Shown in pieces: positions 26,670 through 36,080 of a stretch of DNA of 64,000 nucleotides. Source of the stretch: Treponema primitia ZAS-1 (lineage in GTDB: Bacteria; Spirochaetota; Spirochaetia; Treponematales; Breznakiellaceae); contig NZ_AEEA01000051.1 in the NCBI RefSeq assembly GCF_000297095.1, positions 8,252 through 72,251 of the forward strand, written 5' to 3'. Each line of letters begins with the position of its first letter. Positions within the stretch are counted from its first letter, which is position 1. The translations under genes were made by a program, and so were the position numbers. The notes below the pieces were generated by a model that saw only the letters and a list, made by a program, of their open reading frames with translations, did no database searches and had not been told where the DNA came from.

Positions 26670-27400
26670 AATTACTGGTTATCCTTGGTTCAGATGAGAT
26701 TCTCAGTCTGCTATCCCAAAACATCAAACCCCTGGGTTTTGATTTAATCCGGTATCAGTATGTCCTCAAGGCCATGGATAACATTGAAGAAATAGAGCCC
26801 TCTACCATTATTATCAGCGCCAAGGACTTCCCCCGGCACTGGAAAGTGCTGGTTCAATTCGTTCGTTACGCCCACTCCAAGGCGGAATGTCCTATCATCA
26901 TCCTTAAGGGGCCGAATTTTACTATGGAAGAGGCATCCAAGGCCTTCTATATGGGGGTCAGCGGTATCGTTTCCGAGGACCTGACCAAGCCTTCGGAGGT
27001 GGATCAGCTCCAAAGGCTCCTGAGCCGGTATTTGCAGCTGGAAGAAAAACGCCGGAACAACCGCTACCACATTGAGGATCCTAAGGAAGTGGGAATTTGC
27101 GTGGTAAACCCGGTGAACAAAGCCCTAATCCCCGGCGAGGTAAAAACCATTTCCTCCACGGGTATCTCTTTCCTCCCCGAAAGCACCGCGAACCTGGATA
27201 CGCTGGAAGAAAATATGGAGCTCGCCGAATGTTCCCTCCGTATCGGCGAAGATTTTATCACCCCCATATGCCGGGTGGTCCGCACCAGCCCCGATATGTC
27301 CCTGGAATTTATCTTCCTCCCCGATGTGGACCGGATACTGCTGGACAATTACCTGGAAGCCCTGCCTATGCAGGCACGCAAAGAAAAAAAAGCTGAATAA
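26666..27400 (+). CDS. Receiver-like / PilZ domain protein
   Basis: A 244-residue cytoplasmic protein. Residues 1-115 form a degenerate response-regulator fold (LLVILGSDEILSLL, then PSTIIISAKDFPRHW where a phospho-acceptor Asp would be expected near the SAKD, and GVSGIVSEDLTKPSE). Residues about 125-235 look like a PilZ domain, with RRNNRY (RxxxR-like) and TISSTGISF in place of D/NxSxxG. It could bind cyclic-di-GMP, although the second motif is not perfect. The ATG at 26666 overlaps the preceding stop; a longer frame from 26624 is rejected because it begins inside that gene. Confidence 0.75.
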   Translation: MKLLVILGSDEILSLLSQNIKPLGFDLIRYQYVLKAMDNIEEIEPSTIIISAKDFPRHWKVLVQFVRYAHSKAECPIIILKGPNFTMEEASKAFYMGVSGIVSEDLTKPSEVDQLQRLLSRYLQLEEKRRNNRYHIEDPKEVGICVVNPVNKALIPGEVKTISSTGISFLPESTANLDTLEENMELAECSLRIGEDFITPICRVVRTSPDMSLEFIFLPDVDRILLDNYLEALPMQARKEKKAE

Positions 27401-27407
27401 GACCAAC

Positions 27408-30230
27408 ATGGATGAACTGCTACGGATCTGGCGGCTGTGCCACGACTTTGTTCTTTTCTTTGATGATTTTCCGGCGTGGCTAAATGCACAGGGGATATCA
27501 AAAAATATTCCGGATTATGAAAAGCTCCTCTTGGAATATGACGATTTATTTAAAGGTACCAATGCTGATATCTACATCCCCCTATGGGCCTCGGCCTGCA
27601 AGGGTAATGGTGATATCCTGCTGGACACAACTACCCTGGATTTGATAAAGACCTACAACGCCTGGGGCTACGAAGCGGTTCCCATGGACGGTAATCCTCC
27701 TGATTTTATCGGCCAGCAGTTTCGCTTTCTCTGTTATCTCTCTGCGGTGGAGCTTCATTCTCCCGCCGCCGGCTGCGGGCAGGCCAGGGAAAAATTCCGG
27801 GACTCCTTCCTCACCGATACGGTGAGGGCCCTAAGCGAAGGAATCCGCCGTTACGGAGTATCGCCGGTGTTCCATCCTCTCGCGGACCGCCTGGAAACCT
27901 TCCCCGAGGGGGATGTGTCGAAAATCCCTTTGGAACAGCTTTACTGTTACGATATTTCTCAAAACGGGAGGCGCCCCGCAAGGCCGGACAAGGAACAGCG
28001 GATCATCAACACCACGGGCACCAACAACTGCGGCGGCCGCTGCGTCATCCGCATCACGGAACAGGAAGGCTGCGTACTGGATATATCCACCGAATGCGGC
28101 AACGGCGGGGAACCGGCGCTGCGGGCCTGCATACGGGGCCTCTCGTACCGGGAAACGTTTATAAACAGCCGGCGTCTGCGTTACCCCATGGTCAGGACAG
28201 GAGAGCGGGGCGAAGGCCGTTTCCGCAGGATTTCCTGGGAAGATGCGGCGGATATCACCATCGGAGAATGGAAGCGGATCCGCGATACCCATGGCCCTTC
28301 CTCACGGTACGTAAACTACAGTACCGGTGTACAGACCGTTTTTCGCCCCGACAACATAGTACGGCGCCTGCTTTTCCTGGACGGTGGGTCCCTGCTTTTT
28401 TACAATAACTACAGCAATGCCTGTCTTACCGTTACTACTCCCTATATTTACGGGGATACCCTCACCGGAAACAGTTTTGAAACGGTCCTGGATGCCAAGC
28501 TAATAATCCTCTGGGGTTTCAATCCCAAGGAAACGATCTTCGGTACCCGGCGCTTTCCGTATTTGCTCAAGGCACGGGCCAAGGGAATCCGTATTATTGT
28601 TATCGACCCCCGGCACAGCGATACGGCGCGGGCCTGTGCGGACCAATGGATCGGCATAAAACCTTCCTCCGATGCGGCCTTGGCGGACGCCATGGCCTAT
28701 GTTATCTGGTCCGAGGGTCTGCAGGATCAGCATTTTATGGACACCTATTGTCAGGGCTTTGACGAAGCCCATATGCCCGAAGGAATTAAGCCGGGCGAAA
28801 GTTACGAAACCTACCTTTTTGGAAAAAAAGACGGAATACCCAAGACCCCCGAGTGGGCAGAAACCATTACCGGTGTGCCCGCCGGAACCATCAGAAACCT
28901 TGCCCGGGAATACGCCGCCGCCAAACCCGGCTGTATTCTGCCCGGTTACGGCCCCCAAAGAACCGGAAGCGGCGAACAGACGGTCCGTGCCGTAGCCCTG
29001 CTTACCGCTCTAACCGGCAATATCGGGAAGATCGGCGGAAGCGCCGGCGTCCTGGGGGAAGTTCCGAATATTCCCTTTACGTTTTTTCCCCTGCCCGAAA
29101 ATCCTTACCCCGGAAAGATACCCTGTTTTCTCTGGACCAAGGCTGCGGAACACGCCCTGGAGATGAGTCCGGAAAAGGACGGGCTGATCGGTGTTGAGCG
29201 TCTGAGCAGTAATATTAAAATGATACTCAATTTTGCCGGCAATACCCTGATAAACCAGCACTCGGATATTAACCGTACTATTCGCCTGCTAAAGGATACG
29301 GGCAAGATAGAATTTATTGTGGGGTCCGATATTTTTATGACCCCCAGCGCAAAATTTTTCGATCTCCTGCTGCCGGGTGCTTCTTCCTTTGAAAATAATA
29401 ACATCGCCCAATCCGGAACCGGAGCCGATTCCTATCTGTTATTCTGCCGTAAGGCTGTGGAACCCCTCTTTGGCTGCCGCTTTGAATACGATTTTATACA
29501 GACCCTGGCGAAACGCCTTGGGCTTGAAGAACCCTGGTCCACGGGGTATGCCACCTTCGAAGACCTCATACAGGGGCGGTATAATGAATTACGGAAAATC
29601 GCTCCCGAGGCGCCGGAATTTGAGGCCTTTAAAGATGGCGCAAAATGTTTTTTCAATTTACCTAAACCCTATATTGCCTACGAATCCCAGATCCGGGATC
29701 CTGACCATCATCCCTTTAAAACCCCATCGGGGAAAATCGAAATCTTTTCCCGCCGTTTATACGATTTAAACCGGCCAAAGGAAATCCCCGCCATTCCCTG
29801 CTATGTCCCCTGCCCCGAAGGCCCGGAAGATCCCCTGCGGGAAAAGTATCCCCTCCAGCTTATCGGCTGGCACACAAAAAAACGAACCCATTCCGTGCAT
29901 GATATAAATATGCGGCTTGACAAAATCGATCCCCAGTGCCTGTGGATGCATCCCGATGACGCCAAAGCCAGGGGTATTGAGGACAAACAGCCAGTGGAGA
30001 TTATGAACGACCGCGGCAGGATACGGATAGAGGCGCATATTACTACCCGGATCATCCCCGGAGCAGTAGCCCTGTCCCAAGGCGGCTGGTACACCCCGGA
30101 TGCTTCCGGTACGGATACCAGGGGCAGCATTAATGTTCTTACTTCCCAAATACCAACCCCCCTGGCCCGGGGAAACCCCCAGCATACCAACCTGGTGGAA
30201 GTTCGAAAATATATCAGTTTTTCTGCCTGA
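27408..30230 (+). CDS. DmsA-like molybdopterin oxidoreductase with fused N-terminal TorD-like chaperone
   Basis: A 940-residue protein in two parts. Residues 1 to about 180 resemble TorD/DmsD chaperones: EYDDLF (43-48), the following PLWASA region, and PPDFIGQQFRFL near residue 97. From about residue 200 it follows E. coli DmsA closely, with RISWEDA, YSNA (S336 at the Mo-ligand Ser position), VIDPRHSDTARACADQWI, GYGPQRTGSGE and C-terminal LARGNPQHTNLV. The [4Fe-4S] motif retains C208, C212 and C241, but the first Cys is Gly204 (GGC, one base from TGC). No Tat signal and no DmsB/DmsC genes nearby, so the enzyme appears cytoplasmic. Substrate unknown; an S- or N-oxide is possible. Confidence 0.88.
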   Translation: MDELLRIWRLCHDFVLFFDDFPAWLNAQGISKNIPDYEKLLLEYDDLFKGTNADIYIPLWASACKGNGDILLDTTTLDLIKTYNAWGYEAVPMDGNPPDFIGQQFRFLCYLSAVELHSPAAGCGQAREKFRDSFLTDTVRALSEGIRRYGVSPVFHPLADRLETFPEGDVSKIPLEQLYCYDISQNGRRPARPDKEQRIINTTGTNNCGGRCVIRITEQEGCVLDISTECGNGGEPALRACIRGLSYRETFINSRRLRYPMVRTGERGEGRFRRISWEDAADITIGEWKRIRDTHGPSSRYVNYSTGVQTVFRPDNIVRRLLFLDGGSLLFYNNYSNACLTVTTPYIYGDTLTGNSFETVLDAKLIILWGFNPKETIFGTRRFPYLLKARAKGIRIIVIDPRHSDTARACADQWIGIKPSSDAALADAMAYVIWSEGLQDQHFMDTYCQGFDEAHMPEGIKPGESYETYLFGKKDGIPKTPEWAETITGVPAGTIRNLAREYAAAKPGCILPGYGPQRTGSGEQTVRAVALLTALTGNIGKIGGSAGVLGEVPNIPFTFFPLPENPYPGKIPCFLWTKAAEHALEMSPEKDGLIGVERLSSNIKMILNFAGNTLINQHSDINRTIRLLKDTGKIEFIVGSDIFMTPSAKFFDLLLPGASSFENNNIAQSGTGADSYLLFCRKAVEPLFGCRFEYDFIQTLAKRLGLEEPWSTGYATFEDLIQGRYNELRKIAPEAPEFEAFKDGAKCFFNLPKPYIAYESQIRDPDHHPFKTPSGKIEIFSRRLYDLNRPKEIPAIPCYVPCPEGPEDPLREKYPLQLIGWHTKKRTHSVHDINMRLDKIDPQCLWMHPDDAKARGIEDKQPVEIMNDRGRIRIEAHITTRIIPGAVALSQGGWYTPDASGTDTRGSINVLTSQIPTPLARGNPQHTNLVEVRKYISFSA

Positions 30231-30903
30231 ACCGTCCGATAATTTTCTCCCCGTAGAGCAGTCCCAGTATGCCCATGGCGGCAATGATCAGAAAAAATAT
30301 GGCTATCATTACCCAATTACCGCTGATCACGGAATCACCTAAAATAGTAGAAGTGAGTATCCCAGGGATGCGGGCAAAATTGGAAATGATGATGAACCGG
30401 GACAGTTTGATACTCCCCAGGGGAACTATATAGGTAAGGGTATCCTTGGGGATGCCGGGGATCAGAAAAAGCAGAAATAGTACCAGGGAGAATTTCCGGG
30501 TATCCTTGAGAAAAGCGTATTTATCGGTTAGTTCCCCGCCGAAAAAACGGAATACCAGGGGAGCGCCGAATTTCCTTACCACAAGAAATATACCGGTTGA
30601 GGCGGCGAGGCTGCCCAGGAGGCATATACCCAATCCGCCCAGGGCGCCATAGGCAGCGCCGGCCAGAACTTCCACGGGCCCCCCGGGTATGACCGCCACG
30701 ATGATCTGCATAATCTGAATACCCAACAAAATCAACACGCCCCTAAAGCCCAGCTTTTCTATCCAGAGGCTGAACTGATCCCGGTATTCAGGGAGACGCA
30801 GCCGGGTAATAAATGGCCAAAACAGGATACAAAGGATCAGCGTCAGGATGATAAAAACAATGAAGAAGATGATACCGGTTCTGACGGGGCTTTTCATAGG
30901 CAT
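30214..30903 (-). CDS. VTT/TMEM64-family membrane protein
   Basis: A 229-residue inner-membrane protein of the TVP38/TMEM64 (VTT/DedA-related) family. Hydrophobic helices lie at about 10-30, 50-75, 80-105, 135-160 and 190-218. The hallmark re-entrant segment is PGGPVEVLAGAAYG, with a second LIPGIPKDTLTY. Relatives act as lipid scramblases or affect membrane homeostasis. It converges on the DmsA-like gene and overlaps its 3' end by 17 bp. ATG at 30903 is used; ATG at 30897 is also possible. Confidence 0.88.
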   Translation of the reverse strand: MPMKSPVRTGIIFFIVFIILTLILCILFWPFITRLRLPEYRDQFSLWIEKLGFRGVLILLGIQIMQIIVAVIPGGPVEVLAGAAYGALGGLGICLLGSLAASTGIFLVVRKFGAPLVFRFFGGELTDKYAFLKDTRKFSLVLFLLFLIPGIPKDTLTYIVPLGSIKLSRFIIISNFARIPGILTSTILGDSVISGNWVMIAIFFLIIAAMGILGLLYGEKIIGRFRQKN

Positions 30904-30933
30904 ATGGTAAGTATACCTTTTACACCCGTCAAT

Positions 30934-31782
30934 TTACCATACCTTTGAATGTATTTCCCTGGGGAAAAATATGCGGTAAAAATTCTTGTCCGTCGCCGCT
31001 TCCAGTTCCTCAGGATCGCCGCCCGGCACACCCCCTTCTTTCCGTATCCCCGCAGCGCCCCGCAGTATAACTGAGAGATCCACCCAGTGCGAAAACGCCT
31101 TGCCCCGCAGGGGCTGGTAGGGGGCATCGGTTTCCAGGAGCAGGTGATCCAGGGGCAGGGCAGCACATGAACGTATCGCCCCTTTATGATTCAGCAGGAT
31201 AGATGCGCCAAAGGAAAAGTAGGCGTTTATCCCCCGGCGTAAGAGGGCTTCCCCCTCCCCTACGGTTCCTGAGTAGGAGTGGAAGACCACTGCGGGCAGC
31301 TTTTTCAAGGCGCCGGTATGGGCAAAGACCTTGTGCATGGCCCGGCGCACATGGAGCACCATGGGCAGCCCGTACCGTAAGGCGGTTTCCAGGTGGGCCG
31401 CGAAAAGCTCATCCTGAACCGCCTCGGTGGCGCGGAACGCATTTTGCAGCGAAGTTTCCCGCGCATCGTTGTAGAGATCGAAGCCGGTTTCCCCTATGGC
31501 GTTCAGCTCATCCCCCGCAGCCAGGGTTTCCAGCAGTTCCAAAAGCGGCGCAAAGGAACTGGTGTTCCCGGCTGCGGGTAACTGGGGGTGTACGGCAAAA
31601 CAGAGGGCCATAGGAGCGGCGCCTTCCTGACGGGCGCTGCGGGCAAGCTCCTGGTGGTACGCAAACTGCTCCCCGTTCCAGGCGCTGGCAGCACAGGCGA
31701 TACCCAAACTGCGGCGTTCATTTTCAGCATCGGGGAAACGCCCGGCGAGATCGAAAGGATGGGCATGGGCATCGGAAGCCAT
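30934..31782 (-). CDS. TatD-family metal-dependent hydrolase
   Basis: A 282-residue TIM-barrel hydrolase related to TatD deoxyribonuclease. The metal site DAHAHPFD is at residues 4-11 from the chosen ATG; GETGFD, LHVRR, FHSYSG and LLLETDAP are the other family motifs. The frame runs to a GTG at 31827 but the conserved start favours ATG 31782, which has no clear ribosome-binding site. After GETGFD the chain carries DARETSLQNAFRATEAV, longer than usual before the QxxxFxxHLE helix; these codons contain a copy of the dispersed 24-bp repeat (31444-31467). Confidence 0.85.
   Translation of the reverse strand: MASDAHAHPFDLAGRFPDAENERRSLGIACAASAWNGEQFAYHQELARSARQEGAAPMALCFAVHPQLPAAGNTSSFAPLLELLETLAAGDELNAIGETGFDLYNDARETSLQNAFRATEAVQDELFAAHLETALRYGLPMVLHVRRAMHKVFAHTGALKKLPAVVFHSYSGTVGEGEALLRRGINAYFSFGASILLNHKGAIRSCAALPLDHLLLETDAPYQPLRGKAFSHWVDLSVILRGAAGIRKEGGVPGGDPEELEAATDKNFYRIFFPREIHSKVW
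31444..31467 (+). repeat. Dispersed 24-bp repeat, copy B
   Basis: TTGCAGCGAAGTT followed by TCCCGCGCATC. On the minus strand it encodes the ARETSLQNA segment of the TatD protein. Confidence 0.6.
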
Positions 31783-31926
31783 AGGTGGAGTGTAATACGC
31801 AAAGTAAAAACAATGAAGGGATGTCACGATACCAACTTCAAATTAACCATCCCGGAAAGCCTTTATATTATACTTTACATGTGATAAATATTGCGTTATC
31901 CTATACTTAACACAGGAGAAATCATA

Positions 31927-32952
31927 TTGAAGTTTACCAAGGAAATCGTTTCGGCGATAAATAATTTTATCATTGAAAATATTCCGGCCCATCAGCATGA
32001 CATCCTTGCGCTGGTGATGAAGCACTTCGGCCTCTCCAAGCCCACGGCGGCAAAGTATCTCAAGAGCCTGCTTGAGGAGGGGATCATTCAAAAAGAACGG
32101 AAAGGCCGGTATCCCAACTACCAACTGGTGTATACGGTGTTTGAATACTCCTATGACGTAGATGACTCCCTTGACGAGGATGCGCTGTGGCGGAAGGATA
32201 TTTCCCCCCATTTACAGGACGTTGCGCCGAATGTCCGCCAAATCTGTCAATATGGGTTTACCGAGATGGTTAACAATGCTATCGAACACTCCGGATCAAA
32301 GCGGCTGACAATAACCCTGGACCTCAGTGCCCGGGACATTGAATTTATTATACGGGATTATGGTATAGGTATTTTTATCAAAATTAAAGATGATTTAGGC
32401 TTGGAAGACCCAAAACATTCCATTCTGGAATTGGTAAAGGGAAAGTTTACCTCTGACCCATCAAAACATTCCGGGGAAGGTATCTTTTTTACATCCCGCA
32501 TCTTTGATCACTTCCGTATATATTCGGGCGGTCTCGCGTTTTGGGGGCATAAAGACAATGACCTGCTTATGGAAATTCCAAATAACAGTATCACTAGCGG
32601 AACCGGGGTATTTATGCTCATACGGAAAAACACTTCCCTGCAAATTGCCGATGTATTCAACGAGTACACCGATCCTGACAAGCAGCCGGGCTTCCACAAG
32701 ACCGCTATTCCGGTACAGTTGATGCAGTATGAAGGGGAATCTCTTATATCCCGTTCCCAGGCCAAACGGCTTATCACCCGGTTTGATCGTTTTTTAGAGG
32801 TGGTTTTGGATTTTTCCGGGGTAGATATGATTGGCCAGGGCTTTGCGGATGAAATCTTCCGGGTCTTTGCCAATGCCCATCCCACGGTACATTTAACGCC
32901 GATACATTGCAGCGAGAATGTGAAGAACATGATCCGGCACGTTGGCAGTTAA
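31927..32952 (+). CDS. HTH - HATPase - DUF4325 (STAS-like) switch protein
   Basis: A 341-residue protein in three parts: a winged-helix domain at about 1-70 (LSKPTAAKYLKSLLEEGIIQKE), an RsbW-like histidine-kinase ATPase at about 105-245 (N box FTEMVNNAIEHSG, G box IIRDYGIGIF), and a C-terminal DUF4325 STAS-like domain at about 265-340 (VVLDFSGVDMIGQGFADEIFR). Kinase and STAS parts are the two halves of partner-switch systems, here in one chain with a DNA-binding head. TTG at 31927 is taken as start because AGGAGA lies 7 nt before it; an upstream ATG at 31891 has no such site. Target genes unknown. Confidence 0.85.
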   Translation: MKFTKEIVSAINNFIIENIPAHQHDILALVMKHFGLSKPTAAKYLKSLLEEGIIQKERKGRYPNYQLVYTVFEYSYDVDDSLDEDALWRKDISPHLQDVAPNVRQICQYGFTEMVNNAIEHSGSKRLTITLDLSARDIEFIIRDYGIGIFIKIKDDLGLEDPKHSILELVKGKFTSDPSKHSGEGIFFTSRIFDHFRIYSGGLAFWGHKDNDLLMEIPNNSITSGTGVFMLIRKNTSLQIADVFNEYTDPDKQPGFHKTAIPVQLMQYEGESLISRSQAKRLITRFDRFLEVVLDFSGVDMIGQGFADEIFRVFANAHPTVHLTPIHCSENVKNMIRHVGS

Positions 32953-33389
32953 AAGCCGTTTCCGGTACACGGCAGACCTTAGGAACGGAATTTAAGAAAG
33001 GTTATAGGCAGGGAGCTGCCCTCACACGGCGCTGCCCCGGCATACAAAGCCATTCGGTATTTATACGCCTCTTTTCTCACCTTGAAATAGACAGCGTAAG
33101 AGCTAAAGTGGCGGGGGAGTTAAAAAACCGTTTCGACGAGGGTAGTTTTATCTGCTATTTTGAAACTATCGGCAGACTCCACACCTGGACCTATGCCGAA
33201 CTCCGGGCAATTATTCGTAAAGACAAAAAAATGCCCGGCCCTGAATAAACAGAGCCGGGTGGCGGAGGAGGCTACAATGCCGCCTCCTCCGGTGGCATTT
33301 ATAATACTACTACATTTCCCTCGATTTGTCAAATATAAATCTTAAATTCACCCTTCACCCTCCCCGCTTTTTTCTGTATACTCTCCCCC
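32953..33389. other. 437-bp gap between the switch protein and asnS
   Basis: No convincing gene. A frame from 32907 to 33248 encodes RAKVAGELKNRFDEGSFICYF and may hide a short gene starting at GTG 33108 (46 residues), but it has no family match I know and starts inside the preceding gene. The 3' part contains the two hairpins described separately and the asnS promoter (TTCACC at 33354-33359, 17 bp, TATACT at 33377-33382), whose predicted start is the asnS ATG itself. Confidence 0.5.
33234..33291 (+). terminator. Double hairpin, possible terminator
   Basis: Stem 1 CCCGGC/GCCGGG (33234-33239 with 33254-33259). Stem 2 CGGAGGAGGC/GCCTCCTCCG (33263-33272 with 33282-33291), 9-nt loop. No U-run follows, so it may be an RNA-processing or factor-dependent end instead. 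Confidence 0.4.
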
Positions 33390-34818
33390 ATGGCAAGCCC
33401 TCTTATCAAGGAAATTTTGGCAACCCCCCCCGGCTTCCCAGGATGTGACGGTTCGGGGCTGGGTCAGGACAAAGCGGGACCTGAAAAATCTGGTCTTTGT
33501 GGAAGTGAACGATGGGTCCGGCTTCAACGGTATCCAGTGTACCTTTGACCGCGGCGGAGACGGCAGCCTGGGAGAAGAGCTGGAAGCGGCTTTAGCGGCG
33601 GTGAATACCGGGTCCTCAGTGGAAATACGGGGCAAGCTGGCCTCATCCCCGGCCTCGGGGCAGGCGGTAGAAGTGGCCGCTTCGGATCTGCGGATCATTG
33701 GGGATGCGCCGGCGGAAAGTACCGGAAACATAGCGGCCTACCCCCTGCAAAAAAAGCGGCATTCCCTGGAATTTCTCCGGGAAATAGCCCACCTCCGGGC
33801 CCGGACCAATACCTTCGGCGCAGTAACCCGGGTGCGCAGCCGCCTGGGTTTTGCGGTACACCAGTTCTTTCAGGGACAGGGTTTCCAGTACATCCAAACC
33901 CCTATCATCACCGCCAGCGACGCCGAGGGAGCGGGGGCCATGTTCCAGGTAACCACCCTGGACCTGGAAGCCCTGGCCAAATCCGGCAAGGCCCCGGACT
34001 ATTCCAAGGACTTTTTTGGTAAGCGGAGCTTCCTCACCGTTTCGGGCCAGCTGGAGGCGGAAACCTATGCCGCCGCCCTTACCCGGGTCTATACCTTCGG
34101 CCCCACTTTCCGGGCGGAAAACTCGAACACCACCCGGCATTTGGCGGAATTCTGGATGATAGAGCCCGAAGCCGCCTTTGCCCACCTGGAAGACAATATG
34201 GCCCTGGCGGAGGACTTTCTCAAATACCTCTTCAACGCCGTCCTCTCGGACTGCGCGGAGGACCTTGCCTTTTTCGATGCCCATGTCGAAAAGGGAATCA
34301 TCGACACCCTCAAATCGGTAATCAATTCCAAGTTCACCCACATGAGCTACACCGATGCTCTGGCGGAACTGGAAAAGGCCGGATCAAATGCGGCGTTTGA
34401 GTTCAAACCCTACTGGGGCTGTGACCTCCAGAGCGAACACGAAAAATTCCTCACCGAAAAAATAGTCAAAGGACCGGTGATCGTCACCGATTATCCCAAG
34501 GAGATTAAAGCCTTTTACATGAAGATGAACGATGATAATAAAACTGTCCGGGCCATGGACGTACTGGTCCCCCGCTTGGGAGAGATCATCGGAGGGTCGG
34601 AACGGGAAGATAATCTGGACCGCTTGGAAAAACGAATACGGGAGATGGGAATGGATACCGCCGATTACAGTTGGTACCTGGACCTTCGCCGTTACGGTAC
34701 GGTTCCTCATTCGGGTTTCGGTATGGGCTTTGAGCGTCTCGTCCAATACGTCACCGGCATGGCCAATATCCGCGACGTAATCCCCTACCCCCGCGCTGTA
34801 GGCCAAGCGGAGTTCTAA
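33390..34818 (+). pseudogene. asnS: Asparaginyl-tRNA synthetase, N-terminal frameshift in a C8 tract
   Basis: Class IIb synthetase that charges tRNA-Asn. From the ATG at 33390 the protein begins MASPLIKEILATPP and then loses frame in eight C residues (33424-33431). Seven would give ATPPASQDVTVRGWVRTKRDL, the expected OB-fold start. The main frame, open from GTG 33445 to 34818, encodes 457 residues with GFQYIQTPIITASDAEGAGAMF, FRAENSNTTRHLAEFWMIEPE (motif 2) and GFGMGFERLVQY (motif 3). The promoter at 33354-33382 points to the ATG at 33390 with a leaderless message, which argues against GTG 33445 as the natural start. The gene is expected to be essential, so a sequence error or slippage at the tract is likely. 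Confidence 0.93.
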
Positions 34819-34826
34819 ACCGGGTT

Positions 34827-36080
34827 ATGAAACACCGTTCCTTAACAGTACTGTTACTATTATTTGCGCTCGCCCTCCACGGTCAGGAAGCGTCGCAGGA
34901 AGCGTCGCAGGAAGCGTCGGCGGCATCACCGGCAGCGGACGCGCCGGATATTGTATCCCTTTCCGCTGTGCTTATGGACGCCGCCACCGGGACGGTACTG
35001 TACGCGAAGAACGGAAACACGCCTATCCCTCCCGCCTCGCTGACAAAGCTCATGACCATCCACATTGCCCTGCAGGAAGTTGACGCAGGCCGGGCTTCCC
35101 TGGACGAAATTGTGGAGCTTCCCAAGGAAAGCTGGGCGGTAAATCAGCCTCCCCGATCAAGCCTGATGCATTTAGCCCAGGGACAGATCGTAAGCCTGCG
35201 GGAACTGATCCTGGGGCTGGCTATACCCTCGGGGAACGACGCCGCCGTGGCAGTAGCCCTGCGTTTCAGTCCCACGGTACCGGACTTTGTAAACCGCATG
35301 AACGCTGAGACCCGGAGGCTGGGGTTGACCCGGACCAGATTTGTGGAACCCTCGGGTATTTCCGAAGACAATATGACCACCGCCCTGGAATTCGCATCCT
35401 TTTGCAGGGAGTATATAAACCGTCATCCGGACAGCCTCCGGGATTTTCATTCGGTCCTGGAATTTTCCTATCCCCGGGCCGTCAATGTGGCGCCCGAATA
35501 CCGGAGCCGGGTGGGTACCTGGCGTCAATACAACCACAATTACCTGCTCGCCGACTTTGAAGGGGCGGATGGCCTTAAAACCGGGTACATTGATGAGGCG
35601 GGCTACAACATCGCCCTTACCGCTGCCCGGCTGGAAACCCGGTTTATCGCCGTAATCCTGGGCGCCCCCGCTTCCTGGGGCGGAGACCGGATCCGGGACG
35701 CCGATGGAAGGAAGCTCCTAAGCTGGGGTTTCGATCATTTTAAGACCCTGCGTCCTCCGGAACCGGAGATTAATCCTGCCCGGATATGGAAAGGCGTATC
35801 CAAGTGGGAAACCCCGATCCCCACCGAGCCCCTCCCCTTTACCACGTTTGTCGACCGCGGGGAAAATCTCAGTTGGGAAATACGTCTTGAGGATCCTATC
35901 ATCGCTCCTCTGCCTACGGGGAGTCTCCTGGGCAGCCTCATTTTAAGCGATGATAAGGGCGAACTTCGCCGCATCCCCCTGGTTACCCCAAGGGAAATAG
36001 AACAGGGGAATATCTTTAAGCGCGGCTGGGATTCTGTACGGTTATTTTTCCGGAGGGTCTTTTCTAAAAAAGCGGATTAG
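34827..36080 (+). CDS. D-alanyl-D-alanine carboxypeptidase (PBP5/6 type)
   Basis: A 417-residue exported serine peptidase trimming peptidoglycan stem peptides. A signal peptide ends near ALALHG. The acyl-enzyme Ser is S71 in SLTK, followed by SGN and LKTG, the three SxxK-family motifs. A PBP5-like beta domain follows at about 310-400 and a basic amphipathic tail (RLFFRRVFSKKAD) may anchor the protein at the membrane. After the signal peptide a short linker is built from repeated EASQ units encoded by a 12-bp tandem repeat. It starts 8 bp after asnS. Confidence 0.94.
   Translation: MKHRSLTVLLLLFALALHGQEASQEASQEASAASPAADAPDIVSLSAVLMDAATGTVLYAKNGNTPIPPASLTKLMTIHIALQEVDAGRASLDEIVELPKESWAVNQPPRSSLMHLAQGQIVSLRELILGLAIPSGNDAAVAVALRFSPTVPDFVNRMNAETRRLGLTRTRFVEPSGISEDNMTTALEFASFCREYINRHPDSLRDFHSVLEFSYPRAVNVAPEYRSRVGTWRQYNHNYLLADFEGADGLKTGYIDEAGYNIALTAARLETRFIAVILGAPASWGGDRIRDADGRKLLSWGFDHFKTLRPPEPEINPARIWKGVSKWETPIPTEPLPFTTFVDRGENLSWEIRLEDPIIAPLPTGSLLGSLILSDDKGELRRIPLVTPREIEQGNIFKRGWDSVRLFFRRVFSKKAD
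34884..34919 (+). repeat. Three tandem 12-bp repeats
   Basis: CAGGAAGCGTCG repeated exactly three times, encoding (Q)EAS units of the linker in the carboxypeptidase. In-frame copy-number change is possible. Confidence 0.9.

Noticed and set aside
32907..33248. 113-codon frame after the DUF4325 protein
   Set aside because: Begins inside the preceding gene, has no good start and no recognisable domain; kept only as a possible 46-residue gene in the gap description.
34884..34919. CRISPR-like array
   Set aside because: The 12-bp units are adjacent without spacers and encode a protein linker.
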